DNA from: Buchnera aphidicola (Kurisakia onigurumii) | GTDB taxonomy: Bacteria > Pseudomonadota > Gammaproteobacteria > Enterobacterales > Enterobacteriaceae | Assembly (NCBI RefSeq): GCF_039394605.1 | Contig: NZ_CP135033.1 | Span: 445,029 to 509,028, forward strand | Direction of reading: 5' to 3' | DNA: 64,000 nt | Shown here: one piece after another, positions 10,556 to 19,802 of the stretch | Numbering within the stretch: the stretch's first letter is position 1 | Layout: each line of letters starts with the position of its first letter | Position numbers and translations under genes: made by a program | The notes under the pieces: model-generated | What the model was told of the DNA's origin: nothing | What the model saw: the letters and a program-made list of their open reading frames with translations, nothing else | Databases searched by the model: none

Positions 10556-11650
10556 TTATAATTTAGATAATTCTACTGCTTTAAATATAGTATTATGATC
10601 TACATCATTAAAAATTTTAGCTACTCCTATTCCTGTTGGTAAAATTAATCTAATTTTTTTATTCGACAATAATTTTTTATCATTAATCATATACATCATA
10701 TAATCTTCTATATTCATTCTTTTTGGAGCTCTTACAGGAAGACCAATATTTTTAAGTAAAAATATAATTCTATTAACATGCTTAGATGTAATTACACCTA
10801 AAATTTCTGCAGTACGAGCTGCAATTACCATACCTACTGAAACCGCTTCTCCATGAAGCCACTTTTTATAATTCATATAAGATTCAATAGCATGACCATA
10901 TGTATGACCTAAATTAAGTAAAGCACGATTGTTATTTTCTCTTTCATCTTCTGAAACAATCTTAATTTTCCATTCGCAACATTTTTTAATACAATAGGAT
11001 AAATAATATGCATCTAAATTAATTATTTTTAAATAATTTTCTTCTATCCATTGAAAAAATGATTCATCAAATAATATTGCATATTTAACTATTTCTGCTA
11101 TTCCAGAAATTAACTCATGACGAGGTAAAGTATTTAAGAATTTAATATCTGAAAATACAACCATAGGATGCCAAAACGAACCTATCATATTCTTTCCTAA
11201 AACATGATTTACACCGGTTTTACCTCCAAGAGAAGCATCTACTTGAGATAATAAAGTAGTAGGTATTTGAACGTATTTAATACCTCTTTGATATATACTA
11301 GCAACAAATCCAGTTAAATCTCCTATAACCCCTCCTCCTAATGCTATTAAAACAGTATTTCTATTACAATTATTTTTTAGTAAAAAAGTAATTACTTTTT
11401 CTACTTCATTTATATTTTTATATTTTTCTCCGTCTTCTATAATAATTTCATATAATTTAATTTCATTTTTTTTAAAAAAATCAACAAAACTATTCTTCCA
11501 TAAAGAAGAAATAGTAGTATTAGTTATCAATACAAATACTTGTTTTTTAGTAAAAAAATTTATTAAAATATCATCATTTAATATTTCCGATCCTATAAAA
11601 ATAGGATAACCTGTATTATTTTTTAAATTTAACTGTAATTTATGAATCAT
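10556..11650 (-). CDS. aroB: 3-dehydroquinate synthase
   Basis: The product has 364 residues (E. coli 362) from the ATG at 11650. AAGGTG lies six bases upstream, which favours this over the in-frame GTG at 11659. NAD-binding ALGGGVIGDLTGF, QVPTTLLSQVDASLGGKT and the metal-binding histidines in NLGHTYGHAIE and WLHGEA are present. It converts DAHP to 3-dehydroquinate, the second step of the shikimate pathway. The gene is 50 bases upstream of aroK with no gene between. Confidence 0.97.
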   Translation of the reverse strand: MIHKLQLNLKNNTGYPIFIGSEILNDDILINFFTKKQVFVLITNTTISSLWKNSFVDFFKKNEIKLYEIIIEDGEKYKNINEVEKVITFLLKNNCNRNTVLIALGGGVIGDLTGFVASIYQRGIKYVQIPTTLLSQVDASLGGKTGVNHVLGKNMIGSFWHPMVVFSDIKFLNTLPRHELISGIAEIVKYAILFDESFFQWIEENYLKIINLDAYYLSYCIKKCCEWKIKIVSEDERENNNRALLNLGHTYGHAIESYMNYKKWLHGEAVSVGMVIAARTAEILGVITSKHVNRIIFLLKNIGLPVRAPKRMNIEDYMMYMINDKKLLSNKKIRLILPTGIGVAKIFNDVDHNTIFKAVELSKL

Positions 11651-11700
11651 ATTGTTCACCTTTCTATTTTAAAAAGTTAATTTATTCGATTACAAATAAA

Positions 11701-12231
11701 CTATTTATATTGAATATAGTTCAAAATATCATTTATAATGGATTTTATGTTCTTATAATCAGTACTAAAAGTTACATCAGCAATACTTTCATATAATGGA
11801 TTTCTTTCCAAAGATAAATATTTCAATACATCTTTTACAGATTTTTTTGAATTTAATAAAGGTCTTTTTTTATCATTTTTAGTACGTATAAATTGTTTTT
11901 CAATGCTTGTAGATAAATATATTACTAAACCTCTAGAAGATAATTTTTTTCTACTGATATAAGATAGTATCGAACCTCCTCCTGTTGCTAAAATAATTCC
12001 TTGTTTTTGAGTTAACTCATTAATGATTTTTTCTTCTCGTAATCTAAATTTAGATTCTCCTTCTATGTCAAACACCCAACTTATATCTACACCAGTATTT
12101 TTCTCAATGACTTTATCAGAATCATAAAAATCCATATTTAAAATTCTAGATAAATAAAGACCAATAGTACTTTTTCCAGCTCCCATAGGACCTATTAAAA
12201 AAATGTTTTTTTTTCTATCATATTTTTTCAT
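11701..12231 (-). CDS. aroK: Shikimate kinase I
   Basis: The 176-residue product carries the P-loop GPMGAGKST near residues 14-22. It also has FYDSDKVIE with the shikimate- and Mg-binding aspartates, FRLREE, and the ATGGGS loop, followed by the lid arginine region (KKRPLL). It phosphorylates shikimate with ATP, step five to chorismate. It appears to be in one transcript with aroB. The chorismate branch is central to phenylalanine and tryptophan provisioning in aphid symbionts. Confidence 0.96.
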   Translation of the reverse strand: MKKYDRKKNIFLIGPMGAGKSTIGLYLSRILNMDFYDSDKVIEKNTGVDISWVFDIEGESKFRLREEKIINELTQKQGIILATGGGSILSYISRKKLSSRGLVIYLSTSIEKQFIRTKNDKKRPLLNSKKSVKDVLKYLSLERNPLYESIADVTFSTDYKNIKSIINDILNYIQYK

Positions 12232-12365
12232 TTATTATTTATACAATACAATGTGTGATTAAATTTTTGAATTAAAAACGTAATTTATATATAAACTATA
12301 TGCAAAATTAATTCTTTATGTATTAAAAATATTTAAATTTTTTTTATTATTATTTCAAGAAAGTT

Positions 12366-12394
12366 TTGACTAAACAATACATTTACTGTATATA
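12366..12394 (+). promoter_or_regulatory. Candidate sigma-70 promoter of tRNA-Ser
   Basis: TTGACT (12366-12371), a 17-base spacer, then TATATA (12389-12394), about 53 bases before the mature tRNA end. The -35 box matches five of six consensus bases. In DNA this A/T-rich the -10 is weak evidence on its own. Confidence 0.5.
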
Positions 12395-12446
12395 TAAAAA
12401 TATAAATTATTGCTATTTTTTAATTTAAAACTAAAATATGTAAACA

Positions 12447-12539
12447 GGTGAGGTGTCTGAGAGGATGAAAGAGCACGCCTGGAAAGTGTGTATACGAATA
12501 AAATTCGTATCAAGGGTTCGAATCCCTTTCTCACCACCA
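12447..12539 (+). tRNA. tRNA-Ser (anticodon GGA)
   Basis: A class II tRNA with acceptor GGTGAGG, anticodon stem-loop around GCCTGGAAAGTG giving anticodon GGA (reads UCC/UCU), and a long variable arm with an ATACGAAT/ATTCGTAT stem typical of serine. The T arm has GGTTCGAATCC. The 3' end reads ACCA, so the discriminator appears to be A (E. coli has G) and CCA is encoded. It is the only tRNA in the window with a complete CCA. Confidence 0.97.
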
Positions 12540-12584
12540 ATTTACAATAAAAATAAAATTCATTAAAATATTTTTAAAAAAAAA

Positions 12585-13292
12585 TTATTTACAAATTGTT
12601 TCTAATACTATTTGTATACTTTTATTTAAAATAGATTCCCTTTCTTTATAACTCAATTTTTCACCACTTTCAATATGATCTGAAACAGTACAAACAGATA
12701 AAGAATCTATATTATACAAAGATGATAAAAAATAAATTCCTGCAGTTTCCATTTCAATACCTAAAATACGGTGTTCTTTAATTATATTTATAATTTTTTT
12801 ATCTTTCTGATAAAATAAATCAGTGGTAAACACATTTCCTATATGTACAGGTATATTTAATTTTTTTGATATCTTATATGCATCTAAAACCAATTTAAAA
12901 TTAGCTACTGCAGAAAAATCATAATTATTAAATCTAATTCGATTTATATTAGAATCCGTACATGCCCCTATTGCAATTATAATATCATTTAATTGTATAT
13001 TATGTAATACACTTCCACATGTTCCTATTCTAATAATCTTTTTTACATTATAAAATTCTATTAATTCCGTTAAATAAATTGATACAGATGGGATCCCCAT
13101 TCCATGACTTAAAATAGATATTCGAACATTTTTATAATAACCAGTATACCCTAACATATAACGTATTGTATTTATTTTAATTACATCTTGCAAATAATTA
13201 TATGCTATATTTTTTACTCTAACAGGATCTCCTGCTATGATTATTTTATCAGAAATATCTTTTTTTTGAGCATTTATATGATTTGAAGACAT
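12585..13292 (-). CDS. deoD: Purine-nucleoside phosphorylase
   Basis: The 235-residue product from ATG 13292 starts MSSNHINAQKKDISD, and AAGAG lies eight bases upstream. The frame is open for eleven more codons, but these are not supported. Matches to E. coli DeoD include GDPVRVK, SHGMGIPSVSIY, GTCGSVL, MGACTDS-like ACTDSNINRIRF, EMETAGIY and TVSDHI with the catalytic Asp. It phosphorolyses purine nucleosides to base plus (deoxy)ribose 1-phosphate, the substrate of the adjacent DeoB. Confidence 0.96.
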   Translation of the reverse strand: MSSNHINAQKKDISDKIIIAGDPVRVKNIAYNYLQDVIKINTIRYMLGYTGYYKNVRISILSHGMGIPSVSIYLTELIEFYNVKKIIRIGTCGSVLHNIQLNDIIIAIGACTDSNINRIRFNNYDFSAVANFKLVLDAYKISKKLNIPVHIGNVFTTDLFYQKDKKIINIIKEHRILGIEMETAGIYFLSSLYNIDSLSVCTVSDHIESGEKLSYKERESILNKSIQIVLETICK

Positions 13293-13346
13293 TAAAATTC
13301 TCTTATTTATTGACAATAAAAACATTTATTTTTATGTTATATTTTT

Positions 13347-14573
13347 TTATATTATTATTTCTTTCCCATAATTCATTTTGCTTAAACAAAAATATTTTGC
13401 AATAGTTTGACTAATATCTGCAAAAGTTTTTCTATGTCCTATAAAAATAGGCAAATTATTTTTTTTATATATTAATATAGGAATATATTCACGGGTATGA
13501 TCTGTTCCAATCCATGTTGGATCACAACCATGATCAGCTGTAATAATTAATAAATCTTGTTTTGTAATTAATTTTAATAAATTAGGCAACATTTCATCAA
13601 ATTTTTCTAATTCATTAGCATATCCTAAAACATCACGTCTATGACCCCATACAGAATCAAAATCTACAAAATTAGTTAAAATAATTGAATCTTTATTACA
13701 TGATTTAATTGCACTTATAGTAGAACTAAAAAGATTTTTACTACCATATGCTTGTATTTTCTTTGTGATACCAACACCAGAATAAATATCAAATATTTTT
13801 CCTACAGAAATAACAGAACCTTGACGTTCAGTAATTAGTTTTTCCATCACAGTAATATCACTAGGAGGAATCGAAAAATCTTTTCTATTATTTGTACGTA
13901 TAAAATTTCTTTTTTCATATCCTATAAAAGGACGAGCAATAACACGCGCTATTTTATAATTATTTTCATCTAAAATTTTTCTTACCAAATAACATAATTC
14001 ATATAAATTTTTTAAACCAAAGATATGTTCATGACATGCTATCTGAAAAACAGAATCAGAGGAAGTATAAAAAATAGGATATTTTGTTTTTATGTGTTTT
14101 TCTCCTAAATATTCCAATATTTCCGTTCCAGATGAATGACAATTTCCTAAAATACCCTTAATTTTTGCAGAAAATAATATTTTTTCTAACAAAACTTTAG
14201 GAAAACTATTTTCTGTGCTTTTAAAATAATCCCAATTGAACAAAACAGGAACACCTGCTATTTCCCAATGACCAGAAATAGTATCTTTACCAGATGAAAT
14301 TTCACTTGCATAACCATAACTTCCGATAATGTTTTTATTACAATTATTTATTCCAGTAGGAAATTCAGAATGTATGTATTTATAAGACAAACCTAAACCT
14401 AGAGAAATTAAATTAGGAATATGCAATTTATTCCTTTTTCCATATAAATATTGCATATGACAAAATTGAGAAATATGACCAAAAGTGTTTGATCCATGAT
14501 CACTAAATTTATAAGAATCTTCTGTTGATCCTATTCCAAAAGAATCTAGTATTAATATAATTACTTTTTTCAT
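13347..14573 (-). CDS. deoB: Phosphopentomutase
   Basis: The product has 408 residues (E. coli 407). Alkaline-phosphatase-superfamily metal sites are present: ILDSFGIG at the N-terminus, SGKDTISGHWE with the phosphorylated Thr, and ITADHGCDPT plus GTDHTRE near the C-terminus. It converts (deoxy)ribose 1-phosphate to the 5-phosphate. It is 54 bases upstream of deoD on the same strand, so the pair forms a nucleoside salvage unit. deoC and deoA, which flank it in E. coli, are not here. Confidence 0.96.
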   Translation of the reverse strand: MKKVIILILDSFGIGSTEDSYKFSDHGSNTFGHISQFCHMQYLYGKRNKLHIPNLISLGLGLSYKYIHSEFPTGINNCNKNIIGSYGYASEISSGKDTISGHWEIAGVPVLFNWDYFKSTENSFPKVLLEKILFSAKIKGILGNCHSSGTEILEYLGEKHIKTKYPIFYTSSDSVFQIACHEHIFGLKNLYELCYLVRKILDENNYKIARVIARPFIGYEKRNFIRTNNRKDFSIPPSDITVMEKLITERQGSVISVGKIFDIYSGVGITKKIQAYGSKNLFSSTISAIKSCNKDSIILTNFVDFDSVWGHRRDVLGYANELEKFDEMLPNLLKLITKQDLLIITADHGCDPTWIGTDHTREYIPILIYKKNNLPIFIGHRKTFADISQTIAKYFCLSKMNYGKEIII

Positions 14574-14656
14574 AATATATTTATTTAATTATTTTTTTAT
14601 TTTAATATATTATAATATATCAAAATACTATTCTTTAAAAACATAAAAATTAAAAA

Positions 14657-16264
14657 CTACATAATTTGATATTCTCTAGTTTTAGAAAAAATAATATCTT
14701 TATTTCTAGCAGTAATAATTTTTAAATTAATCATACTTGGAAAAAAATAAATTAATAAATTATCTTTATCTAAACCTAAATAAGATTCATTTTGTTGTTT
14801 AAAAAAATTTAATTTATCAACATATTTAGAACTTATCCATCTAATACAACAAATATTAATATTTTCATAAATTGGTTCTATATTATATTCCATTCTTAAT
14901 CGATCTGAAATAATTTCAAATTGTAATATACCAATTACACCTATTATTAAACTATTATTTTGAATGGATCGGAATATCTGCACAGATCCTTCTTCAGATA
15001 ATTGAAATAAACCTTTTAGCAATTTTTTTTGTTGTAAAGGATTTTTTAATCTAATTTTACGAAATATTTCTGGAGAAAAATAAGGAATTCCTAAAAATTT
15101 TATTTTTTCTCCTTCAGTAAAAGTGTCTCCTATCTGAATATTTCCATGATTATGAATTCCAATAATATCTCCTGGATATGCTTCTTGTATAAAATATCTT
15201 TCTCCTGCTAAAAAATAAAATGCATCTCTGATGATTAAATTCTTTAAAGTTCTAGTTTGTTTAATTTTTATTCCTTTAAAATATTTTCCTGATACAATTC
15301 TCATAAATGCTATTCTATCTCGATGTTTTAAATCCATATTAGCTTGTATTTTAAAAATAAAACCTGAAAACTTAGATTCTTGTGGATAAATTTTACGTAT
15401 ATTTGTTCTTCTATATAATGGATTAGGAGCCCATTCTACTAAAGCTTGTAGTACTTGATCTATTCCAAAATTTTTTAAAGCTGTTCCAAAAAAAACTGGT
15501 GTTAAATTACCTTGTAAAAATTCTTTTTTATTAAAAATAAAAAAATTCTTTTTAAGAAAATGTACTTCTCTTCTTATATTTAATATAGTATTATAATCAA
15601 AAAAATTTTTTAAATGAGGATGAAATAAACCTGTAATTTTTTTTAAATCACTTCTATTATTAAAAAATGAAGAATAAAAATTAATTTCTTCAGATTTTAA
15701 ATTATATATTCCTTGTAAAAATGAACCAGTTCCAATGGGCCATGTTATAGGAGAACTAATAATGTTGAATTCACTTTCTATTTCTTCTAATAATTTAATT
15801 GGATTTTTAAAATCTCTATCAATTTTATTAATAAATGTAATGATAGGTTTTTTATACATACGAGCAACGGAAAGTAATTTACGTGTTTGTTCTTCAACTC
15901 CTTTACTAGCATCTATAATCATAAGACAACAATCTACAGCTGTTAAAATTCGATATGTATCTTCAGAAAAATCCGAATGTCCGGGAGTATCTAATAAATT
16001 AATTAATTTATTTTTATAAATAAATCTCATTACTGAAGTAGTAATAGAAATTCCTCGCTTTTTTTCTATATGCATCCAATCTGATTTAGTATATTTTTTA
16101 TTTTTTTTAGGTTTAATACTTCCAGTATTATGTATTACTTTTCCAATAAATAATATTTTTTCTGTAATGGTAGTTTTTCCTGAGTCCGGATGAGAAATAA
16201 TAGCAAAAGTACGTCTTTTATGTATTTCTTCTAGTAAATTCTTATTTTTTTTGAAATTATTCAT
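14657..16264 (-). CDS. prfC: Peptide chain release factor 3
   Basis: The product has 535 residues (E. coli RF3 529). GTPase motifs SHPDSGKTT, DTPGHSDFSEDTYR and NKIDRD are clear, and the KRRTFAIISHPD opening distinguishes it from EF-G. The later block FKIQANMDLKHRDR is RF3-specific. RF3 recycles RF1/RF2 after termination and is dispensable in E. coli, so its retention is mildly surprising. Upstream, after about 100 A/T bases, is nfuA, transcribed the same way. Confidence 0.97.
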   Translation of the reverse strand: MNNFKKNKNLLEEIHKRRTFAIISHPDSGKTTITEKILFIGKVIHNTGSIKPKKNKKYTKSDWMHIEKKRGISITTSVMRFIYKNKLINLLDTPGHSDFSEDTYRILTAVDCCLMIIDASKGVEEQTRKLLSVARMYKKPIITFINKIDRDFKNPIKLLEEIESEFNIISSPITWPIGTGSFLQGIYNLKSEEINFYSSFFNNRSDLKKITGLFHPHLKNFFDYNTILNIRREVHFLKKNFFIFNKKEFLQGNLTPVFFGTALKNFGIDQVLQALVEWAPNPLYRRTNIRKIYPQESKFSGFIFKIQANMDLKHRDRIAFMRIVSGKYFKGIKIKQTRTLKNLIIRDAFYFLAGERYFIQEAYPGDIIGIHNHGNIQIGDTFTEGEKIKFLGIPYFSPEIFRKIRLKNPLQQKKLLKGLFQLSEEGSVQIFRSIQNNSLIIGVIGILQFEIISDRLRMEYNIEPIYENINICCIRWISSKYVDKLNFFKQQNESYLGLDKDNLLIYFFPSMINLKIITARNKDIIFSKTREYQIM

Positions 16265-16366
16265 AATAATTTATTTTTAAATAAATCTAATTTTATAAAA
16301 TTAAAAAGATTTTTTTTGAAAAAACATACATTTAATAAGATTAATATATTCATATTGCATTATTAA

Positions 16367-16954
16367 TTATTTAAAAAAAGAATGTGATCCTATTTTATGA
16401 TTGGTAATATCTTTAATTCCTTTTAAATCTGAAAATTTTTTTAAAAAATTTTTTTCAATACCTTCCTTTAAAGTTACTGAAATCATAGAACAACCATTAC
16501 ATCCTCCACTAAATTCTACTAAAGCATAACCTTTTTCATTAATTTTAATTAGTTTTATTTGACCTCCATGGGCAGACAAATTAGGATTTATTTTTTTTGT
16601 AAAATAATTATCAACTTTTTTTTCTATATTTGAAAAAAATTTATTTTCTAAACTTTTTTTAGCATAAGGAGCATGTAAAATTAATTTATAATTTAAAGAA
16701 TTTTTTTTAGAAATATCAATTTTTGATTTTTTAAAATATTTTAATTCATACTTATTAACATAACAAAGAAAATCTCCATAATTAATTGTAATATCATTTT
16801 TTTCAATTTCACTAGAATGACAATACGAAACTCCACATTCTGCTTTAATAGTTCCAGGATTGATAATAAAAATACGCAAATTAGTATTTTTCTTTTCTTT
16901 TTTTAATAAATTTTTAAAATAAATTTTTGCATTTTCAGATATAAATATAGGCAT
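16367..16954 (-). CDS. nfuA: Fe-S biogenesis protein NfuA
   Basis: The product has 195 residues from the ATG at 16954; an in-frame TTG at 16963 is less likely. The N-terminal degenerate A-type domain has AECGVSYC near residue 40. The C-terminal Nfu domain carries GGCNGCSM with the cluster-ligand cysteines at 152 and 155. NfuA carries a [4Fe-4S] cluster to client enzymes. It is divergent from bioH as in E. coli, with gntX lost. It complements the isc genes at 58803-61452, which lack iscA. Confidence 0.95.
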   Translation of the reverse strand: MPIFISENAKIYFKNLLKKEKKNTNLRIFIINPGTIKAECGVSYCHSSEIEKNDITINYGDFLCYVNKYELKYFKKSKIDISKKNSLNYKLILHAPYAKKSLENKFFSNIEKKVDNYFTKKINPNLSAHGGQIKLIKINEKGYALVEFSGGCNGCSMISVTLKEGIEKNFLKKFSDLKGIKDITNHKIGSHSFFK

Positions 16955-17086
16955 TTTTTTCAATAAAAATAATTGTTATATAAATACATAAATTTTATGT
17001 ATAATATTATTTAAGAATATATTGATTATATCATTTATTAAATAAATATGTACCGTACAAAAACAAATATTTTTTTTAAAATAAAA

Positions 17087-17842
17087 ATGAAAAAATTTCG
17101 TTTAAAAATAATAGGAAATGGAAAAATCAATTTAATATTAATTCATGGATGGGCTTTTGATTCAAATGTATGGATATATATTATTCAAAATTTATATAAA
17201 TATTTTAAAATATATTTAATAGATTTGCCAGGATATGGAATCAATTTAAATATTACAGTCAATAATATTGAAGATATTATTAGAATTCTAAAATACAATT
17301 GTCCAAATAATTCAATTTGGATAGGCTGGTCTTTAGGAGGATTAATAGTAAATAAAATAGCAAATAAATTTCCTAAAAAAATATTGGGAATAATTAATAT
17401 TGCTTCTTCTCCATGTTTTATCAAAAAAATATCTTGGCCAGGTAATTCAAAAAAAATTTTTTATAATATTTATAAAAACATGAAAAATAATTATTTTAAA
17501 ACAATAAAAAATTTTTTAGAAATTCAAATGTTATATAAAAAAAATAATTTTTTAAAAAAAAAATTATTAAATCATAGTCAACCGAAAAATAAATCGATAA
17601 AAATAGGATTAAAAATAATTTTAGAAGAAGATTTCAGAAAATTTAATTATTATACTTCCATACCTATTTTATATATATTAGGAGAATATGATTCTATTAT
17701 ACCAAATAAAACATATTTTATATTAAAAGAAAATAAAAATATTAATTGTGTTAATATACAAAAAGCAGCACATACATTAATATTATTTAATTATGAAGAA
17801 ATATGTTCTCATATTTTAATTTTTATAAAAAATATTAAATAA
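17087..17842 (+). CDS. bioH: Pimeloyl-ACP methyl ester carboxylesterase BioH
   Basis: The product has 251 residues (E. coli 256) from the ATG at 17087. The frame stays open to an ATG at 17048, but the extra 13 residues have no counterpart. It is an alpha/beta-hydrolase with oxyanion LIHGWAF, nucleophile elbow GWSLGG (Ser82, same number as E. coli), IASSPCF, the Asp in LGEYDSIIP and the catalytic His in KAAHT. BioH removes the methyl ester to release pimeloyl-ACP for biotin synthesis. No other bio gene is in this window. Confidence 0.9.
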   Translation: MKKFRLKIIGNGKINLILIHGWAFDSNVWIYIIQNLYKYFKIYLIDLPGYGINLNITVNNIEDIIRILKYNCPNNSIWIGWSLGGLIVNKIANKFPKKILGIINIASSPCFIKKISWPGNSKKIFYNIYKNMKNNYFKTIKNFLEIQMLYKKNNFLKKKLLNHSQPKNKSIKIGLKIILEEDFRKFNYYTSIPILYILGEYDSIIPNKTYFILKENKNINCVNIQKAAHTLILFNYEEICSHILIFIKNIK

Positions 17843-17865
17843 TATTTTAATTATTATCTGTATAT

Positions 17866-17903
17866 AAAAAAATTGTAAAACCCTAAAAAATGGGGCTTTA
17901 CAA
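17866..17903 (-). terminator. rho-independent terminator of ssb
   Basis: On the minus strand TTGTAAAGCCC (17903-17893) pairs over 11 bp, with one G-U pair, with GGGTTTTACAA (17883-17873), followed by seven U residues. On the plus strand the same stem has an A-C mismatch and no immediate U tract, so it mainly serves ssb, whose stop is 33 bases upstream. It lies between convergent bioH and ssb. Confidence 0.8.
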
Positions 17904-17935
17904 AAATAATTTTTTTATTTTTTTACAATTAATAT

Positions 17936-18481
17936 TTAAAAAGGAATATCATCATCAAAATTTATTGAAGTATTATTATCAGAAGATTGAATAGAATCTT
18001 TTTTATATTTATCAATTTTTTTTAAATCATTATTATTAATAATATTTTTTTTATAATTTCTATCAGATATTATATTTTTGTTATCTTTTTTATTTACTGG
18101 TATAGAAGAAGAATAATTAGAAGAATTAGAATTACGAGTACCCAACATTTGCATCGTACCTCCAATATTTACAATAATTTCCGTAGTATATCGTTCTGTT
18201 CCATTTTGATCTTGCCATTTTCTTGTTTGAATAGATCCCTCGATATATACTTGTGATCCTTTTTTTAAATATTCTCCAGCAATTTCAGCTAATTTTCCAA
18301 ATAATACAATTCTATGCCATTCTGTTTTTTCTTTCATCTCTCCAGTATTTTTATCTCTCCAAACATCTGAAGTTGCTAAGTTAATATTTGCTACAGCACC
18401 TCCATTAGGCATATATCGTACTTCAGGATCTTGTCCTAAATGTCCTATCAAAATAGCTTTATTAACTCCTCTGCTCGCCAT
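17936..18481 (-). CDS. ssb: Single-stranded DNA-binding protein
   Basis: The product has 181 residues. The OB fold occupies about residues 1-110 with [34 protein letters not shown] and [13 protein letters not shown] low-complexity Asn/Ser/Lys linker replaces the Gly/Gln linker of E. coli. The acidic tip DDDIPF at the C-terminus, which recruits partner proteins, is intact. It is a single gene with its own terminator. Confidence 0.97.
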   Translation of the reverse strand: MASRGVNKAILIGHLGQDPEVRYMPNGGAVANINLATSDVWRDKNTGEMKEKTEWHRIVLFGKLAEIAGEYLKKGSQVYIEGSIQTRKWQDQNGTERYTTEIIVNIGGTMQMLGTRNSNSSNYSSSIPVNKKDNKNIISDRNYKKNIINNNDLKKIDKYKKDSIQSSDNNTSINFDDDIPF

Positions 18482-18747
18482 TGTAAATTACCTCTAATAA
18501 ATATTTTTTATTTTATATATATTATCATATTAATAATGATATTTTTAACTTAATTAAAATATACATTTTAAGATATTTAAATGTTTTTAATAAATAAAAT
18601 ATATTTTTAATATTTTTTTTATTTGAGCTTTAAATTCTTTACATTATACTAATATGACAAAATCATAAAAAATAAAATAATTAACAAATAAAATAAAATT
18701 TTATATAGTAAAAAATATCATATTTAATATAATTAAGAATAAAAATA

Positions 18748-19729
18748 ATGGATAAAAAAAAAAAACAATATCAATTCTGTGTAGCTCCTATGTTAAGATA
18801 TACTGATGAATCTTGTCGTGTTTTATATAGAAAATTTACTAAAAAATCAGTTTTATTTACAGAGATGATTCTTTTTAATCAATTGATTAATAAACATCAT
18901 TATATACTTCCATATAATAAAGAAAATCATGATCCTGTAATTGTGCAATTAGCTGGAAACAATTCGTTAGATTTATCAAAATGTTCTAAAATAATATATG
19001 ATAAAAATTATAAAGAAATCAATTTAAATATAGGATGTCCTTCTAAATCTTCTGAAAAAGGAAATTTCGGAATATACTTAATGAAAAATATTAATACAGT
19101 ACTAGATTTGATAAAATCCATAGAAGATTCCGTATCTATAAAAATAAGTATCAAAACAAGAATAGGAATAGAAAACAATAATGAATATGCATTCTTAAAA
19201 AATTTTATTTATGAAATTACAGAAAAAACATCTTGTAAAATTTTTTTTATTCATGCAAGAATAGCTATATTAAATGGATTTTCTCCAAAAAATAACCGTA
19301 CTATACCACCTTTAAAATATGATTATGTTTATAAAATAAAAAAAGATTTTCCTAATACAACAATAATCATTAATGGAGAAATCAATTCTATAAAAAAATC
19401 TATTCAACATTTAAAAAAAGTAGATGGAGTCATGATCGGAAGGATGATTTATAAAAATCCATTACTATTAAATAACATTGACAATATTATTTATAAAAAA
19501 AAACAAAAAAAAAAAAAATAATATCACTACTCTTATCAATGAATATATTAATGAACAATTATCAAATAATTTCCCTATAAGGAAAATTCTTAGACCACTA
19601 GCAGGATTATTATATAAAACTAATAAATCTTCTATTTGGAAACAAAAAATAAATAAATGCATTCAAAAAAATAAAATTGAAAAAAAAAAATTAAATAAAA
19701 TTTTAAATACTGTAATTAATTTTTTGTAA
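18748..19729 (+). CDS. dusA: tRNA-dihydrouridine synthase A, frame broken at an A14 run
   Basis: The first 257 codons give the TIM-barrel FMN domain of DusA: CVAPMLRYTD, INLNIGCPS with catalytic Cys97, KTRIG, IHAR and GVMIGR. The frame then reaches a run of 14 adenines at 19505-19518 and stops at once (TAA 19519-19521). Reading one base further along, codons continue to 19729 and match the DusA C-terminal helical domain (LINEYINEQLS, PIRKILRPLAGL). Loss of one A, or gain of two, in the transcript would give a 326-residue protein, close to E. coli's length. Both halves look constrained, so I call it a gene probably rescued by slippage. Confidence 0.88.
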
Positions 19730-19802
19730 AAACATATCTTATTATTTTTTTTAAAATAATATAAATACATTTATATCTAAATTTTGGTACATCATAATCA
19801 AA

